NCBI GenBank assembly: GCA_918797485.1
Contig: CAKKNE010000004.1
Coordinates: 496,001 to 560,000, forward strand
Direction: 5' to 3'
Length of the DNA: 64,000 nucleotides
DNA from: Pelagomonas calceolata
Lineage: Eukaryota > Sar > Pelagophyceae > Pelagomonadales > Pelagomonadaceae
Shown here: one piece after another, positions 63,938 through 64,000 of the stretch
Position numbering within the stretch: the stretch's first letter is position 1
How the letters are laid out: every line of letters starts with the position of its first letter
Notes under the pieces: model-generated
Database searches by the model: none
What the model was told of the DNA's origin: nothing
What the model saw: only the letters and a program-made list of their open reading frames with translations
Program-made: the position numbers and the translations under genes

Positions 63938-64000
63938 TCGCATGTCGTGGTGCGAACGTGTCTTCCTTTCGTTGTTAATTATAAGAAAAAATAGAAAATG
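63938..64000. other. right edge
   Basis: 63 bp of AT-rich 3' flank after the last gene. Nothing further can be said. Confidence 0.4.

Noticed and set aside
1-64000. Bacterial or organellar origin
   Set aside because: Sec61 alpha, RPL9, eIF4E, CDC20 and GT-AG introns show a nuclear genome.

Overview
The window looks like nuclear DNA of a GC-rich, gene-dense photosynthetic stramenopile. The closest fit I can argue for is a pelagophyte of the Aureococcus/Pelagomonas kind. Four things point there. There is a fucoxanthin-chlorophyll a/c light-harvesting gene. Several plastid-type presequences carry the A-x-A-F cleavage motif of secondary red plastids. Families known to be expanded in Aureococcus are present (MYND/TPR, ankyrin, BspA-like DUF285 and Cys-rich secreted proteins). 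Finally, there are short introns that look like introner transposons. Species assignment is inference.

Layout. 0-9 kb: end of a gene cut by the left edge, a NEK-type kinase, a lipase-like tail, a Ser-rich membrane protein, an EF-hand protein, an acyl-CoA synthetase and the light-harvesting gene. 9-23 kb: TPR/J-like, ankyrin, IQ/B-box, MYND/TPR, two F-box-like proteins, a methyltransferase, a plastid fibrillin, a DUF1997-like protein and a CDC20/CDH1 activator. 23-32 kb: a disturbed stretch with a duplicated gene tail, a large basic-tailed protein, a C2-like protein, a secreted peptide, a MAM-domain receptor-like protein and a duplicated ABM-like protein. 32-46 kb: eIF4E, an AT-hook-like protein, two sulfotransferases, a papain-type protease, an ERI1-like exonuclease, an AP2 protein and a PHD protein with five copies of an HTH-like module. 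38.9-40.5 kb is the only long gene-free stretch. 46-54 kb: RPL9, a SAMHD1-like hydrolase, a DUF285 protein, a small plastid-type protein, mitochondrial ferredoxin, Sec61 alpha and an FKBP-MsrA fusion. 54-64 kb: a repeat beside gene fragments, a Cys-rich secreted protein, a tandem pair of unknown membrane proteins and an MBD-like protein.

Genes alternate strand. Head-to-head pairs share promoters of about 80-450 bp, and tail-to-tail pairs are often 9-65 bp apart. Most genes are intronless. The few introns are the most interesting feature. One transposon-like sequence with inverted ends GTGTGGAAAT.../...ATTTCCAC sits in opposite orientations in two genes (35.6 and 61.1 kb) and both copies can be spliced out in frame. 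Three other introns are flanked by 6-9 bp direct repeats, and a core, ACGCCATCGACGCG, recurs in four introns and one intergenic spot.

A second genome-scale signal is a 24-bp imperfect palindrome, arms GCTAG[CT]G and CACTAGC around a TGTAAGA core. It occurs at least seven times, only between genes, usually 40-240 bp before a start codon. I read it as an undescribed promoter element. Other duplications are a 250-bp upstream region shared in inverted orientation by two secreted-protein genes, a foldback repeat at 39 and 55 kb, and a duplicated gene tail at 23 and 27 kb. I saw no retrovirus-like, Polinton-like or other viral element, no CRISPR array and no rRNA or tRNA gene.
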